Shown: positions 8,130 through 16,802, counted from the stretch's first letter. The stretch is 64,000 bases of DNA from Indolivaga capnocytophagoides DSM 22835 (GCF_000426485.1 NZ_KE384530.1:1-64000); one strand, 5' to 3'. Notes: generated from the sequence alone by a model not told the origin. A program made the numbers and translations.

Positions 8130-8172
8130 TTTATATCTGAATACGGTTTCTGATACATTGAAAATTACATAA
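8116..8172 (+). pseudogene. Stub of an AbiEii-like nucleotidyltransferase toxin
   Basis: An ATG inside the end of the antitoxin opens MEKNDLYLNTVSDTLKIT and then stops at 8170-8172. The opening resembles the conserved beginning of AbiEii toxins coupled to HTH-DUF6922 antitoxins (start overlap, then LYLNTVS). No nucleotidyltransferase motif follows in any frame before the ATPase gene. This is best read as the residue of a deleted toxin gene. The identification rests on a very short peptide plus the expected gene order. Confidence 0.5.
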
Positions 8173-8290
8173 TCCCCTTAATATTATCAGTATGAGTGAC
8201 AATGATATAAAACTATGATAACAAATTCATTTACAGCACATAATATTGTTCTATTTATATTCCATCATCAATGGTATATTCCTTTTTTAA

Positions 8291-8392
8291 TTTAATGGCC
8301 ATTACATTAATAGCCATTAAATAATAGTGCACTTTAATAGTGCATAAAATCAAAATAATTGCACTGTTAGAGTGCAATTATTGCTATCTTTG
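8291..8392 (+). promoter_or_regulatory. Dyad-rich promoter of the ATPase gene
   Basis: The region stacks three dyads. TTTAATGGC (8291-8299) pairs with GCCATTAAA (8313-8321). AGTGCACTTTAATAGTGCAT lies at about 8326-8345. AATTGCACTGTTAGAGTGCAATT, an inverted repeat, spans 8357-8379. TATCTTTG (8385-8392), a TAnnTTTG-type -7 box, comes right after the last dyad and 17 bp before the ATG. Repeated TGCACT half-sites suggest tight repression, perhaps by the neighbouring XRE-type protein (inference). Confidence 0.6.
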
Positions 8393-8408
8393 TAAAAAAC
8401 AATAAAAT

Positions 8409-9578
8409 ATGGATAAGCTATTTGAATATTCCAATAGACTAATAAAAGAAACCGATATAAGTTTCTTCCGCTATATGTATAAAGAGATCAATTGGAAAAA
8501 TAGGATGATTGGGCTTATTGGCCCACGCGGAGTCGGTAAAACGACCTTAGTTCTACAATATATTAAGCAAAATTTGAATGCTGCTGAAACACTTTATGTA
8601 ACAGCTGAAGATTTTTATTTTGTAGACAATCGGTTTACTGATTTAGCTGACACTTTCGTTAAACAAGGTGGTAAATATCTTTTTATAGATGAGATTCATA
8701 AGTATAAAGATTGGGCAAAAGAACTGAAACTTATTTATGATTATCATAAAGATCTGAACGTCGTTTTTACAGGTTCTTCAGTCTTGGATATAAAAAAAGG
8801 AGCTTCCGACTTAAGCCGTAGGGCCATTATTTATAATATGCAAGGTCTGTCTTTCAGGGAGTATTTACAGTTGTTTCATAATATATCAGCAAAAACATAT
8901 TCTTTGGATGAGATATTGCAACACAAAATAGAATTACCTGATTTGCAGCATCCTTTACTTCTTTTCTCTGATTATTTGAAAAAAGGTTATTATCCTTTTG
9001 CCTTAGAAGAAGATTTTGAATTGCGCTTAGGGCAAATTATCAACCAAACATTGGAAAACGATATTCCTATGTATGCTGATATGAACGTAGCTACAGGAAG
9101 AAAGTTAAAGCAATTGCTTTCAATCATTTCAAAAAGCGCTCCATTCAAACCTAATATGAGTAAAATAGCTGAAATGCTATCTGCCAGTCGTAACAATATC
9201 GCAGATTATTGCCTATATATTGAAGAAGCAGGTATGATAGCCCAATTAAGAGATAATACAGGCGGAATAAGAGGATTAGGCAAGATTGACAAAATATATC
9301 TTGATAATACCAATCTAATTTATAATCTTGCGGAAGATACATCTAATATTGGAAACCTTCGGGAGACATTTTTTTTAAATCAAATGAGAGTAAAACATGA
9401 TATAGTTTCATCACCTGTTGCTGATTTCTTAATTGATGATAAAACTTTTGAGGTTGGAGGAAAGAACAAAGGACAAAAACAGATTAAAGATATTGAAAAC
9501 GGATATATCGTAAAAGATGATATTGAAAGTGGTTATTTGAATGTTGTTCCATTGTGGAGTTTTGGAATGAGCTATTAA
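8409..9578 (+). CDS. AAA-family ATPase with DUF4143-like C-terminus
   Basis: This 389-residue protein has Walker A GPRGVGKT at residues 38-45, Walker B YLFIDE at about 90-95 and a sensor-like VVFTGSS. RRAIIYNMQGLSFREYLQ then leads into a C-terminal half typical of AAA_14/DUF4143 proteins common in Bacteroidetes. These proteins have no settled function; some are suspected in defence or toxin-like roles. It sits 74 bp upstream of the TIR-domain gene on the same strand, behind an elaborate promoter. A shared function with the TIR gene is possible but unproven. Confidence 0.8.
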   Translation: MDKLFEYSNRLIKETDISFFRYMYKEINWKNRMIGLIGPRGVGKTTLVLQYIKQNLNAAETLYVTAEDFYFVDNRFTDLADTFVKQGGKYLFIDEIHKYKDWAKELKLIYDYHKDLNVVFTGSSVLDIKKGASDLSRRAIIYNMQGLSFREYLQLFHNISAKTYSLDEILQHKIELPDLQHPLLLFSDYLKKGYYPFALEEDFELRLGQIINQTLENDIPMYADMNVATGRKLKQLLSIISKSAPFKPNMSKIAEMLSASRNNIADYCLYIEEAGMIAQLRDNTGGIRGLGKIDKIYLDNTNLIYNLAEDTSNIGNLRETFFLNQMRVKHDIVSSPVADFLIDDKTFEVGGKNKGQKQIKDIENGYIVKDDIESGYLNVVPLWSFGMSY

Positions 9579-9652
9579 TAATTAGTTAATCTTTAGAATT
9601 AAAAAGATTTTAAGGTCTTAAATATTTTATGAATTGATAAAAATAAAGATAT

Positions 9653-10558
9653 ATGAATATTTTTCTTAGTTGGTCTGGAGAACAAAGTAAAAGAATTGCG
9701 GAGCTGTTCAATAGTTGGCTTCCATCAGTAATACAATCTATAAATACATTTTATTCTTCAAATGATATTGCAAAAGGGAAAAAATGGGATTATGAGTTAT
9801 CTCGATCTTTAGATTCTTGTAATTTTGGTATTATAATCTTAACGAAAGAAAATATAACTGCGCCATGGATTATGTTCGAAGCTGGAGCTTTAGCAAAAAA
9901 TATAGATACTGGTAGAGTTTGTACATTTTTATTTGACATCAAAGATACTGATGTTGTTGGCCCATTAGCTTCTTTTCAAAATACTAAAAATGATAAAAAA
10001 GATTTTTTTAAGTTATTACAAGATATTAATTTATTGGGAGAACATAAAGTCTCAGATGATGTTTTAAAACGCATTTTTGAGAAAATGTGGCCTGATTTAG
10101 AAACAGAGCTTGAAAAGATAAAGAAAACTACAAGAAAATCAAAAGAGGAAATGCGAACTGAACGAGAGCTATTAGAAGAATCGTTGAGAATATTGAGAGA
10201 TATGCATTTTAAACATACCATCTTTGCAAATGATGATGATTTTGAATTTGAAAGTGATGACGATAAGGTTATTTTTGATAGAAAGAATGAAACTATCAAA
10301 TTCTTTAATAAACGAAAAAATCTTTATAATATTCAGCTCACACAATTAACGGATGCCGCAGAAATACTAGATTTTGTTTTTCAAGTTGCAGGAAAAAGTT
10401 GGTGTAAATCAAAGCATATTATGGATTTTATTAGTTGTATCGAAGAAATAACTAAGATGTATTTTGATAAAAACGCTCAAGGTGTTATTTGTCCAAGAGG
10501 TAATTTTATGTCGATAGATTGGAGTAATCGAATATATAAGGAGATACAAATAGAATAA
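9653..10558 (+). CDS. TIR-domain protein with C-terminal domain of unknown function
   Basis: Residues 1 to about 125 form a TIR fold of the bacterial TIR-like type: NIFLSWSGEQSKRIAELF, DIAKGKKWDYELSRSLDSC, FGIIILTKEN, then W72-IMF-E76, the WxxxE motif carrying the NADase glutamate, and AGALAK. A charged helical linker (about 145-180) leads to a C-terminal domain containing DAAEILDFVFQVAGKSW that I do not recognise. Bacterial TIR proteins often deplete NAD+ during abortive infection. The high A+T content and the integrase remnants on both sides mark it as transferred cargo. A defence function is inference. Confidence 0.82.
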   Translation: MNIFLSWSGEQSKRIAELFNSWLPSVIQSINTFYSSNDIAKGKKWDYELSRSLDSCNFGIIILTKENITAPWIMFEAGALAKNIDTGRVCTFLFDIKDTDVVGPLASFQNTKNDKKDFFKLLQDINLLGEHKVSDDVLKRIFEKMWPDLETELEKIKKTTRKSKEEMRTERELLEESLRILRDMHFKHTIFANDDDFEFESDDDKVIFDRKNETIKFFNKRKNLYNIQLTQLTDAAEILDFVFQVAGKSWCKSKHIMDFISCIEEITKMYFDKNAQGVICPRGNFMSIDWSNRIYKEIQIE

Positions 10559-10788
10559 TCATAATTTATTGTATCTCTAGTATACGTAAAAAGAGTATAA
10601 TTCCTATCAATTAAACATAATTGATTTTCTGTATCGAAGAAGCATTTTTTAGAAAGTAGCAATATTACATACTGTAAATAAACAACTTACACTTTCCCAA
10701 GAGTGGTGTTTTTCTATTCAATTTATCAAAATCATAACATGCTGACCTATAAAAATATACCTATTTTGTATCGGCAAATGATAAGTGA

Positions 10789-11019
10789 TTAATATCAATC
10801 GATATTCTAAAGGATTGGGTCGCTAGTGCAGGGATAAGAAAACACATTCCATTCCATTGTTTTCGCCACACTTTTGCTGCCTTGCAGGTAGCTTTAGGTG
10901 CTGATATCTACACTGTAATCAAGATGCTCACGCACAAAAATGTTTCGACGACCCAGATCTATGCTGACCTGGTAAATGCGATGAAAAGAGAGTCAGCTAA
11001 TAAAATAAGTCTAAAGTAA
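10789..11019 (+). pseudogene. Integrase C-terminal remnant (right of the cargo)
   Basis: Reading from after a stop at 10786-10788, the frame gives ILKDWVASAGIRKHIPFHCF, then RHTFAALQVALGADIYT, MLTHKNVSTTQIYADLVNA and the stop TAA at 11017-11019. This is the last third of a tyrosine recombinase catalytic domain, with no start codon and no N-terminal domains. It closely parallels the remnant at 7306-7512 and has the same end (KISLK). The 230 bp between the TIR gene and this remnant hold no other recognisable gene. Confidence 0.8.
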
Positions 11020-11130
11020 TATGCAGTAAAAGCATAATGCAATTGTTGCAAAAAACGAAACAGTTCCATTTTGGAACATCTGTTTGAATTTGTGTATTTT
11101 TACCCAGGTTGGAAATAAGAATAACTAACT

Positions 11131-11664
11131 ATGAATTTTAAAACTAAGCTTTCTCAACGTATCGGGATCGATGGTGTCAATGAGATACTTAACCTAACTC
11201 ATAATAGTGATACCCGAAAGCAAGAGTTATATAATTTAGTTATTGCTGAAGATGAAGCCATTGGATATCATGCAGCTTGGATTTTTACTCATTTTTCGTC
11301 ACAGGATAACGAGTGGTTATATAATAAACATGATCAATTGATTAATGAAGTTCTTGTCTGCAAGCATGGAGGAAAACGAAGGGTAATGCTCAATTTATTA
11401 TACAGACAGCCATTCCCGAATCCGCCAAGAGTAGATTTTCTGGATTTCTGTTTAGAGCGAATGATGTCTGGCGAGGAATTGCCCGCAGTAAAATCTCTTT
11501 GCATGAAGATCGCTTATGAATTATGCCGTCCCATCCCTGAGTTGATGCAGGAATTGAAAACAATGCTTGCAATGATGGAGGGCGATTTAGTGCCATCTAT
11601 CCAAGCCGTTAGAAAGAATATTCTAAAGGCAATGCAAAAAGGAAAGAGTTTACAAAAACTTTAA
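11131..11664 (+). CDS. Conserved hypothetical protein, HEAT-like helical
   Basis: This 177-residue soluble, mostly helical protein contains segments such as DEAIGYHAAWIFTHFSSQDN and GGKRRVMLNLLYRQPFP that resemble HEAT-repeat scaffolds. I do not recognise a named family. It has no signal peptide or membrane segment. It is followed 10 bp later by a small membrane protein on the same strand, so the two may be co-transcribed. It begins the region right of the mobile mosaic and may be backbone. Confidence 0.6.
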   Translation: MNFKTKLSQRIGIDGVNEILNLTHNSDTRKQELYNLVIAEDEAIGYHAAWIFTHFSSQDNEWLYNKHDQLINEVLVCKHGGKRRVMLNLLYRQPFPNPPRVDFLDFCLERMMSGEELPAVKSLCMKIAYELCRPIPELMQELKTMLAMMEGDLVPSIQAVRKNILKAMQKGKSLQKL

Positions 11665-11674
11665 TCATAATAAT

Positions 11675-11917
11675 ATGAATTATAAAGATTCTGAAAATAT
11701 ACTGCTAATTATATGTGGAGCGATGGGCATCGCAGCACTTGCATTGATATTTCGCTATCTCTTTATTGCAAAATGGGGATTTGATGCTTTCGGGGCAAAT
11801 CTTGTATTCATTATTATATTTGCAGTCGGGTTAGTCTTTTTTATTTCTTATCTGGAAGTTATTCAGAAAGTCATTCCTCCACTCTTTAAAAGTCGAAAAC
11901 CAATAATAGAAAATTAG
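11675..11917 (+). CDS. Small two-helix membrane protein
   Basis: This 80-residue protein has two hydrophobic stretches, about residues 8-30 (ILLIICGAMGIAALALIF) and 40-62 (LVFIIIFAVGLVFFISYL), ending in a basic tail. It follows the helical hypothetical gene with a 10-bp gap. No family was recognised. Confidence 0.55.
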   Translation: MNYKDSENILLIICGAMGIAALALIFRYLFIAKWGFDAFGANLVFIIIFAVGLVFFISYLEVIQKVIPPLFKSRKPIIEN

Positions 11918-12070
11918 TCCTATTTCTTAAAGTCGTTTTTACTCGAAATCTAAAAGATGTTGATATAGATACTATAAGACAAAAGCTTACTTTTAAAGAG
12001 TGTAAGTTCAAAATTGGAATAAAAGAGAAAATATGAACTTGATTAAGTAATATCCTTTAGTTAATCTTTC

Positions 12071-13183
12071 TCAAGGCTTTCTATAAAAATCTTTTATTGA
12101 ATTAGTGTAAAAGCAATAATTAAGAGGGAATTTTTGTTGAAAAATAGTTGGGTTTTTCGCTCCTATGGGCACCAGCATTAAATCAGATTTACCCTGATAA
12201 GTATATTGTTTTTCTTTACTTATATTCTCTCTATTATCGAACTTTATAGAGAAATAATACAAATATGGGTATATCCACGGAATATATTCTTCGGAAGTTG
12301 TTTGTTCTGTTGTCCAAACACTTACTTTTTTGCGATTGGTAATGGCAGATTGAAGTTCAATGGCATTTAGAGGTTTTCCGTCTATGTGAGGGATAATATC
12401 CCATTGAGGATCAACTACAATCCATTTATCCAGATCGTTAAGGAATACTTCTAAAACAACATGCCCCGCCCCGACTGGGCGTATCTCAACATCTTTAGTC
12501 TTTAGAGATAGTGTTCGAGCCTTTATTCCTATTGAATTAAGGCAAGCGGTGGTAACTATTCCGTATTCAACACAACGAAACTGTTTTCCTTTTTTCACTT
12601 CTTCCAATATATATAAAGCATCTTTCTTTTCAGGCTCATTCATTCCATTGTGTTTCCATAGATGATGTACCCAAGAAGAAACATTTCGAACCTTTTCCAA
12701 ATCAGAATTTCCAGATGAAGCTATACTGTCAATTGGATATTTATTTTTCAATTCTTTCAAATATGGACTATTAATATCATTCTCATATAGGAGAGAAAAA
12801 TCTTCATTCTTATTATTTTTGTCAAAATTAATCTCATCATACTCAATTCCATTCTTGAGATTTATTATAATTGGTTTATTCTCTTTCTTTTCAACTGATA
12901 ATGTGACACTATGACCTATTGGTAAAATAAAATCAGTAGTGTCAATATCGGAATACACATTAAATCTATTGTTTTCAGGTAAATATAGTGAAATAGATAA
13001 TGTGTCACTTTTCACAGAAGAAAAAGAAAGCTCTAAATCTTCTTTTGTAACATCAACAATTTCAACTTTTATGCTATTAGAATTCGTTTTGAGACTAAAT
13101 CTGTTCTTATCGCTATCAACTGTTTGAGCTATTATATTAGAGATGATAATTGATGATAGTGTGAATAATAGAATTTTTTTCAT
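12071..13183 (-). CDS. Secreted transglutaminase-like protein
   Basis: This 370-residue protein has a signal peptide (MKKILLFTLSSIIISNIIAQ), a poorly conserved N-terminal domain and a transglutaminase-like core. The Cys-His-Asp triad is seen at C204 (QFRCVEYG), H241 (GAGHVVLEVF) and D258 (WIVVDPQWD). Members of this superfamily act as cysteine proteases or peptide-modifying enzymes in the periplasm or at the surface. The substrate cannot be deduced. It is apparently monocistronic: the nearest same-strand gene ends 44 bp before its start. Confidence 0.75.
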   Translation of the reverse strand: MKKILLFTLSSIIISNIIAQTVDSDKNRFSLKTNSNSIKVEIVDVTKEDLELSFSSVKSDTLSISLYLPENNRFNVYSDIDTTDFILPIGHSVTLSVEKKENKPIIINLKNGIEYDEINFDKNNKNEDFSLLYENDINSPYLKELKNKYPIDSIASSGNSDLEKVRNVSSWVHHLWKHNGMNEPEKKDALYILEEVKKGKQFRCVEYGIVTTACLNSIGIKARTLSLKTKDVEIRPVGAGHVVLEVFLNDLDKWIVVDPQWDIIPHIDGKPLNAIELQSAITNRKKVSVWTTEQTTSEEYIPWIYPYLYYFSIKFDNRENISKEKQYTYQGKSDLMLVPIGAKNPTIFQQKFPLNYCFYTNSIKDFYRKP

Positions 13184-13227
13184 AATTTCTTTTTTTAATC
13201 TATATGACGTCTATGTATAGAAAAAGG

Positions 13228-14115
13228 TTACTCCCTCTCCCCGTACTCCCCAATCTTCTCCTCACAGATCCTCTTAGTAATATCTCTCAACAACTCTACT
13301 TTCGGAATAAGAGCATCAATATCTTCTTTTGTAACTACAAAATCAGGATCGTAGCGACCATTTACATAAGCAGCCTTGATAAGCTCAAAAAGTCGCTTCT
13401 CTTCAGGAGTATCTTGTGGAAAAACTTTGATAAACTCGTTAGAATATTTCTTTACAGAGTTAAGCAGCTTTGATAGATTATGTTGTTTGGGATTCTCTAA
13501 CGTAAAGACTAAACGAATTGCATAAATATAGTTTTCACACGCTTGGTGTAAATAAAATGAAGACATTTGAAATCGTCCTTTTGTATTGTTTGATATTGCA
13601 TCATCAAAGAAGAATTTTCCTTTTTCAAATTTATCATCAAAATACTCTTGAGCCTGTTGCTTTATTTCATCAAAGCTAAGTTTACGACGACGGGCAAGTT
13701 TAAACTTACCACTATCATATAGCACAACACCTTCCTGCTTTATTTGTGTATAGAAATATCTCCCATCGTTCAGATACTTATTCAGCTTCTTCATATCCTC
13801 ACTAATAAATTGAACAGGAGGCTGACGATCAGGATCTGTTGCCCGATCGTAATATAAATCTTCTATATTGCTAAGTATCTTTATCGCAATGCCATCCGAT
13901 ATGCCACTCGTTACCACCAATATGTCGTAATCGCTTACATAGAATTGTATTTTGCCAAACTCATATTTTTCATCATACACCACATAATTATTTCGGGCAT
14001 AACTACCAAAAAGTATTATCATCTCGGTCTGCTTCAATCTCTGTAAAACAGATTCGATAATAAAATGTAAATCTCTCTGATTAGTTGATGGTAAATATGA
14101 TATGGACTTTTTCAT
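13228..14115 (-). CDS. Nucleotidyltransferase-HEPN fusion protein
   Basis: This 295-residue protein has an N-terminal Pol-beta-type nucleotidyltransferase domain with the motif G37-S38 (ILFGSYARN) and the metal-binding D62 and D64 (SDYDILVV). The C-terminal half has the HEPN helical pattern (SSFYLHQACENYIYAIRLVF). MNT and HEPN domains usually form toxin-antitoxin pairs in which the nucleotidyltransferase modifies and silences the HEPN RNase. Here both are in one chain. Its start overlaps the stop of a small upstream gene by four bases, suggesting a functional pair. Confidence 0.75.
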   Translation of the reverse strand: MKKSISYLPSTNQRDLHFIIESVLQRLKQTEMIILFGSYARNNYVVYDEKYEFGKIQFYVSDYDILVVTSGISDGIAIKILSNIEDLYYDRATDPDRQPPVQFISEDMKKLNKYLNDGRYFYTQIKQEGVVLYDSGKFKLARRRKLSFDEIKQQAQEYFDDKFEKGKFFFDDAISNNTKGRFQMSSFYLHQACENYIYAIRLVFTLENPKQHNLSKLLNSVKKYSNEFIKVFPQDTPEEKRLFELIKAAYVNGRYDPDFVVTKEDIDALIPKVELLRDITKRICEEKIGEYGERE

Positions 14116-14513
14116 TCAGTTAGTTTAATATTAAATGCGTCTAAAATTTTCTGTATATGCGCCTCTTGTTCTTTGGGGATATTAATTATTGCAAGACTTC
14201 CAAAATCGACTTGCCAAAATCCACCAATTTTTGTTATTTCATCACCGAGTAACCTGTATTCAGATTCTTTAAATTCTGAGGTTAGAATAAAACGTTTTGT
14301 AATATAGTTTGAAGTTTTTAGAATTCTTACAACTTCATGTTGTCCGTTCTTATTTTTTTGAGTTTCAAATTCAGTACCAAAAGTTAAGTTTTGACTAAAA
14401 ATATCATTCCCCAATGCTCTAAAAATATTAGTAGAAAGTTGCTCTACAGGAATTGTTTGTGAGACCTCCTCTTTTGGATTATAAATTTCTATATCAACTT
14501 CTTTTGGAAACAT
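14112..14513 (-). CDS. Small hypothetical protein coupled to MNT-HEPN (DUF4265-like)
   Basis: This 133-residue soluble protein shows IFRALGNDIFSQNLTFGTEFET, then VVRILKTSNYITKRFI, a pattern reminiscent of DUF4265 (assignment uncertain). It is translated just ahead of the nucleotidyltransferase-HEPN gene with an ATGA overlap. Such coupling is typical of toxin-antitoxin or accessory pairs. It could bind or regulate the downstream enzyme; no activity can be read from the sequence. Confidence 0.55.
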   Translation of the reverse strand: MFPKEVDIEIYNPKEEVSQTIPVEQLSTNIFRALGNDIFSQNLTFGTEFETQKNKNGQHEVVRILKTSNYITKRFILTSEFKESEYRLLGDEITKIGGFWQVDFGSLAIINIPKEQEAHIQKILDAFNIKLTE

Positions 14514-14594
14514 TTTGAAAATGCATTTATAAAATTTCAGATATAAAGATAGGTAAAAAAGAAAAATCGAGATTAACTTTTTGTTTGTTAATTG

Positions 14595-14602
14595 TATATT
14601 TG
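14595..14602 (+). promoter_or_regulatory. Candidate -7 box before the 133-residue hypothetical gene
   Basis: TATATTTG matches TAnnTTTG. It lies in the 214-bp divergent gap, about 125 bp upstream of the ATG at 14728. No convincing -33 element was found, and the long leader is unexplained. Confidence 0.3.
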
Positions 14603-14727
14603 TATTAACATCCTGTTATCGTCTGTCGGAGATCTAATTCTGACTGACGAATGAAAACCGCAGAGATATACTATTTATTAATATTTATATCAGTCTGATT
14701 CTCAAATTAGGCTTAAATGCGGACACT

Positions 14728-15129
14728 ATGACAACAAAAGAAATACCTACCGAACAACTTTATTCTAAAATAATTGAGCAGGCAAGCTCAGTGTTAAAGC
14801 TTTCTATATCACAAATTAAGGAAAAATACACAGATTATCCTATTTGCCTTATGGATTATATTGAAAGAGATATTCATGAAAAATCTATTGAGATACGTTT
14901 TGATAAAGAAAATATTACATTAACATGTGCATTTAATAAAGATGGAAATTGTAATAAATCATTTCTGTTTCCTGATGATGATCAACTTATTGAAAACTTT
15001 GTTGGTTATTTGACAGATCATCATGATTACAGTTTTATGAGAAGTCGCTTTATGCTAGGTAACTGTTATTTGAAGATAAAGGAACTGAAAGAACAAAGAA
15101 GTGATATTTGCTTGGTTTTCTATCAATAA
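14728..15129 (+). CDS. Hypothetical protein
   Basis: This 133-residue soluble, acidic protein has a helical start (EQLYSKIIEQASSVLKLS) and a mixed C-terminal part (DHHDYSFMRSRFMLGNCYLK). No family recognised. It stands alone on the plus strand between minus-strand genes, with a TATATTTG -7-like box about 125 bp upstream. Confidence 0.5.
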   Translation: MTTKEIPTEQLYSKIIEQASSVLKLSISQIKEKYTDYPICLMDYIERDIHEKSIEIRFDKENITLTCAFNKDGNCNKSFLFPDDDQLIENFVGYLTDHHDYSFMRSRFMLGNCYLKIKELKEQRSDICLVFYQ

Positions 15130-15228
15130 AATATGAGATTTTCGGGTAAGATTTAAAGTGGTCTTGCCTGATTATTTTATCGTCTTAATGTTCTTGACTT
15201 TATGCCTCTGATTATCAATATTTATATT

Positions 15229-15828
15229 CTAAAATACATTAGTCGAAGAAACCCCTACATTATCATCTAAGTCTATCATAGCGTTGATAAGGTAGGCACG
15301 TGAATACCTATGTAAATCATCGACCCTGATGTCTTTTTCAATGATTGTGCCTGCATCGATCAATAACTGCCGTTTGATGCCTGCTAACAAAGGTGTTGAG
15401 GGAGTAAAGAGTCCTTCACTATTTTCCAGCACGATGTTCGAATAAGATGTATCGGTAATATATCCGTTTTTTACAATCAGTATCTCGTCACAATTCCCTT
15501 TTTGCGAAACAAGGGATTGCAGCCTGCTTCTGTCTTCCGACTTATAAGTATAATCTATGTTATTATCGTATACTAAGGCCAGATTGGTTATCGGTCTGAA
15601 ACGGTAAGGTTCGAAAGTAATACTTTCTACGGTATCGCTGTATAATATACGGCACTTCACAATACCTATTCGCATATCCATCGGAATAATATCTGTCGGA
15701 ATATCAAAATTCAGCGATACACCAAAATGAATTTCGGAAGTACGGATAGCTCTTCGGCTGTGAAGAGACAGATTACAGAATGATCCATCTTTCACTTTAA
15801 TGGTTTCTATAAATCGGGGTTTACTCAT
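15229..15828 (-). CDS. pabC: Aminodeoxychorismate lyase (class IV aminotransferase fold)
   Basis: This 199-residue PLP enzyme has the class IV features: the probable PLP lysine K96 in YTYKSEDR, DEILIVKNGYITDTSYSNIV, and LFTPSTPLLAGIKRQLL. It is shorter than E. coli PabC (about 270 residues), as in many Bacteroidetes. It would release p-aminobenzoate from aminodeoxychorismate for folate synthesis. Its start overlaps the pabB stop by four bases, which supports the assignment over branched-chain aminotransferases. Confidence 0.85.
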   Translation of the reverse strand: MSKPRFIETIKVKDGSFCNLSLHSRRAIRTSEIHFGVSLNFDIPTDIIPMDMRIGIVKCRILYSDTVESITFEPYRFRPITNLALVYDNNIDYTYKSEDRSRLQSLVSQKGNCDEILIVKNGYITDTSYSNIVLENSEGLFTPSTPLLAGIKRQLLIDAGTIIEKDIRVDDLHRYSRAYLINAMIDLDDNVGVSSTNVF

Positions 15829-16802
15829 ACAAATGGCAGATAAATTTTTTTCAGAACTTCGTTATATTCTTCTTCACACCGACTGTAAGCTGTAATACCT
15901 CCGCCACTCCGATAATAAAACTGTCCGTTTTGAGATTCTATAAAGCGGATAAGCACAGCCGAATCGAGCTCGGTTCCATCATAATAGCCGAATACACCCG
16001 TATAAAAACCACGGGATTCGCCTTCTGCCTTTTTTATGAGGTCTATTGTCGCAGATTTTGGCGCACCTGATACCGATCCGGCAGGCAGCATTAGTACAAT
16101 AATATCACCTAGATGTGAATGATAATCGGACGATAATTGACCTTCTATCTCCGAACTTACCTGAAGTATGTCTCTAAACCTGTTTTTGATTTGTTCGATG
16201 TACCTGAAACGTTTGACATATACTCCGCGAGCCGACCGGCTCAAATCGTTTCGAAGCAAATCTACAATGGTATTATGCTCCGCTGTCTCTTTAAAATCTG
16301 AGAGTATCTTCTCTGCGGCATTAGGTATCTCAGCATCAATGGTTCCCTTCATCGGATTGGTTGAAATACTGCCGACGGATATTTTCACAAAACGTTCGGG
16401 CGAGAAGCATACAAACCGATCGGGTATATACAACTTGTAAGGAGCATTACTCAGCAGGAAGATGTCTTGCAGACTGAGATTTGTATCTATAGGCGTTTTT
16501 ATCGTCAGGTTGGTCAGAAAAGAGTCTCCCCGTTTCAAGCCTTTGTGTACAATGTCGAACTTTTGCTTATAGCTTTCTAATGAAATAGGAGAGGGGTGGA
16601 AAGTTACTTCTCTATCAATAATTTTGTTGCGTTTGATATTCTGATAGTTACCAGCTTTGAATTCAATAAGGGTGTTGTCCATCGGTTTCTCGATGAATAT
16701 GGCCTCCTGCATTTCAAAATCGAATGCAAATAAAAAAGGCTTGCCTGAGTGTCCGCATTCATTCATTTTTAAACGGACTGTATCTATATTTTTATAGAAC
16801 AT
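15825..16802 (-). CDS. pabB: Aminodeoxychorismate synthase component I
   Basis: This 325-residue chorismate-binding enzyme has NPMKGTID with the PabB-type lysine K152 (anthranilate synthases have alanine there), and SGAPKSATIDLI and ESRGFYTGVFGYYDG near the C-terminus. It lacks the long N-terminal domain of E. coli PabB, as expected for the compact Bacteroidetes form. The amidotransferase partner PabA is not in the window. It is translationally coupled to pabC. The 12-bp gap upstream contains most of a copy of the palindrome that recurs in the sugar-utilization locus. Confidence 0.88.
   Translation of the reverse strand: MFYKNIDTVRLKMNECGHSGKPFLFAFDFEMQEAIFIEKPMDNTLIEFKAGNYQNIKRNKIIDREVTFHPSPISLESYKQKFDIVHKGLKRGDSFLTNLTIKTPIDTNLSLQDIFLLSNAPYKLYIPDRFVCFSPERFVKISVGSISTNPMKGTIDAEIPNAAEKILSDFKETAEHNTIVDLLRNDLSRSARGVYVKRFRYIEQIKNRFRDILQVSSEIEGQLSSDYHSHLGDIIVLMLPAGSVSGAPKSATIDLIKKAEGESRGFYTGVFGYYDGTELDSAVLIRFIESQNGQFYYRSGGGITAYSRCEEEYNEVLKKIYLPFV

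Noticed and set aside
9612-9619. AAGGTCTT before the TIR gene as a palindrome copy
   Set aside because: Only one arm matches in very AT-rich DNA; probably chance.
7306-11019. The two integrase remnants as recent direct repeats or att sites of one element
   Set aside because: They are related but differ at many nucleotide positions, so they are not a recent duplication; they are kept as separate remnants.
12939-13473. Plus-strand short frames opposite the transglutaminase-like and MNT-HEPN genes
   Set aside because: Both are antisense to well-supported genes and lack any recognisable feature.
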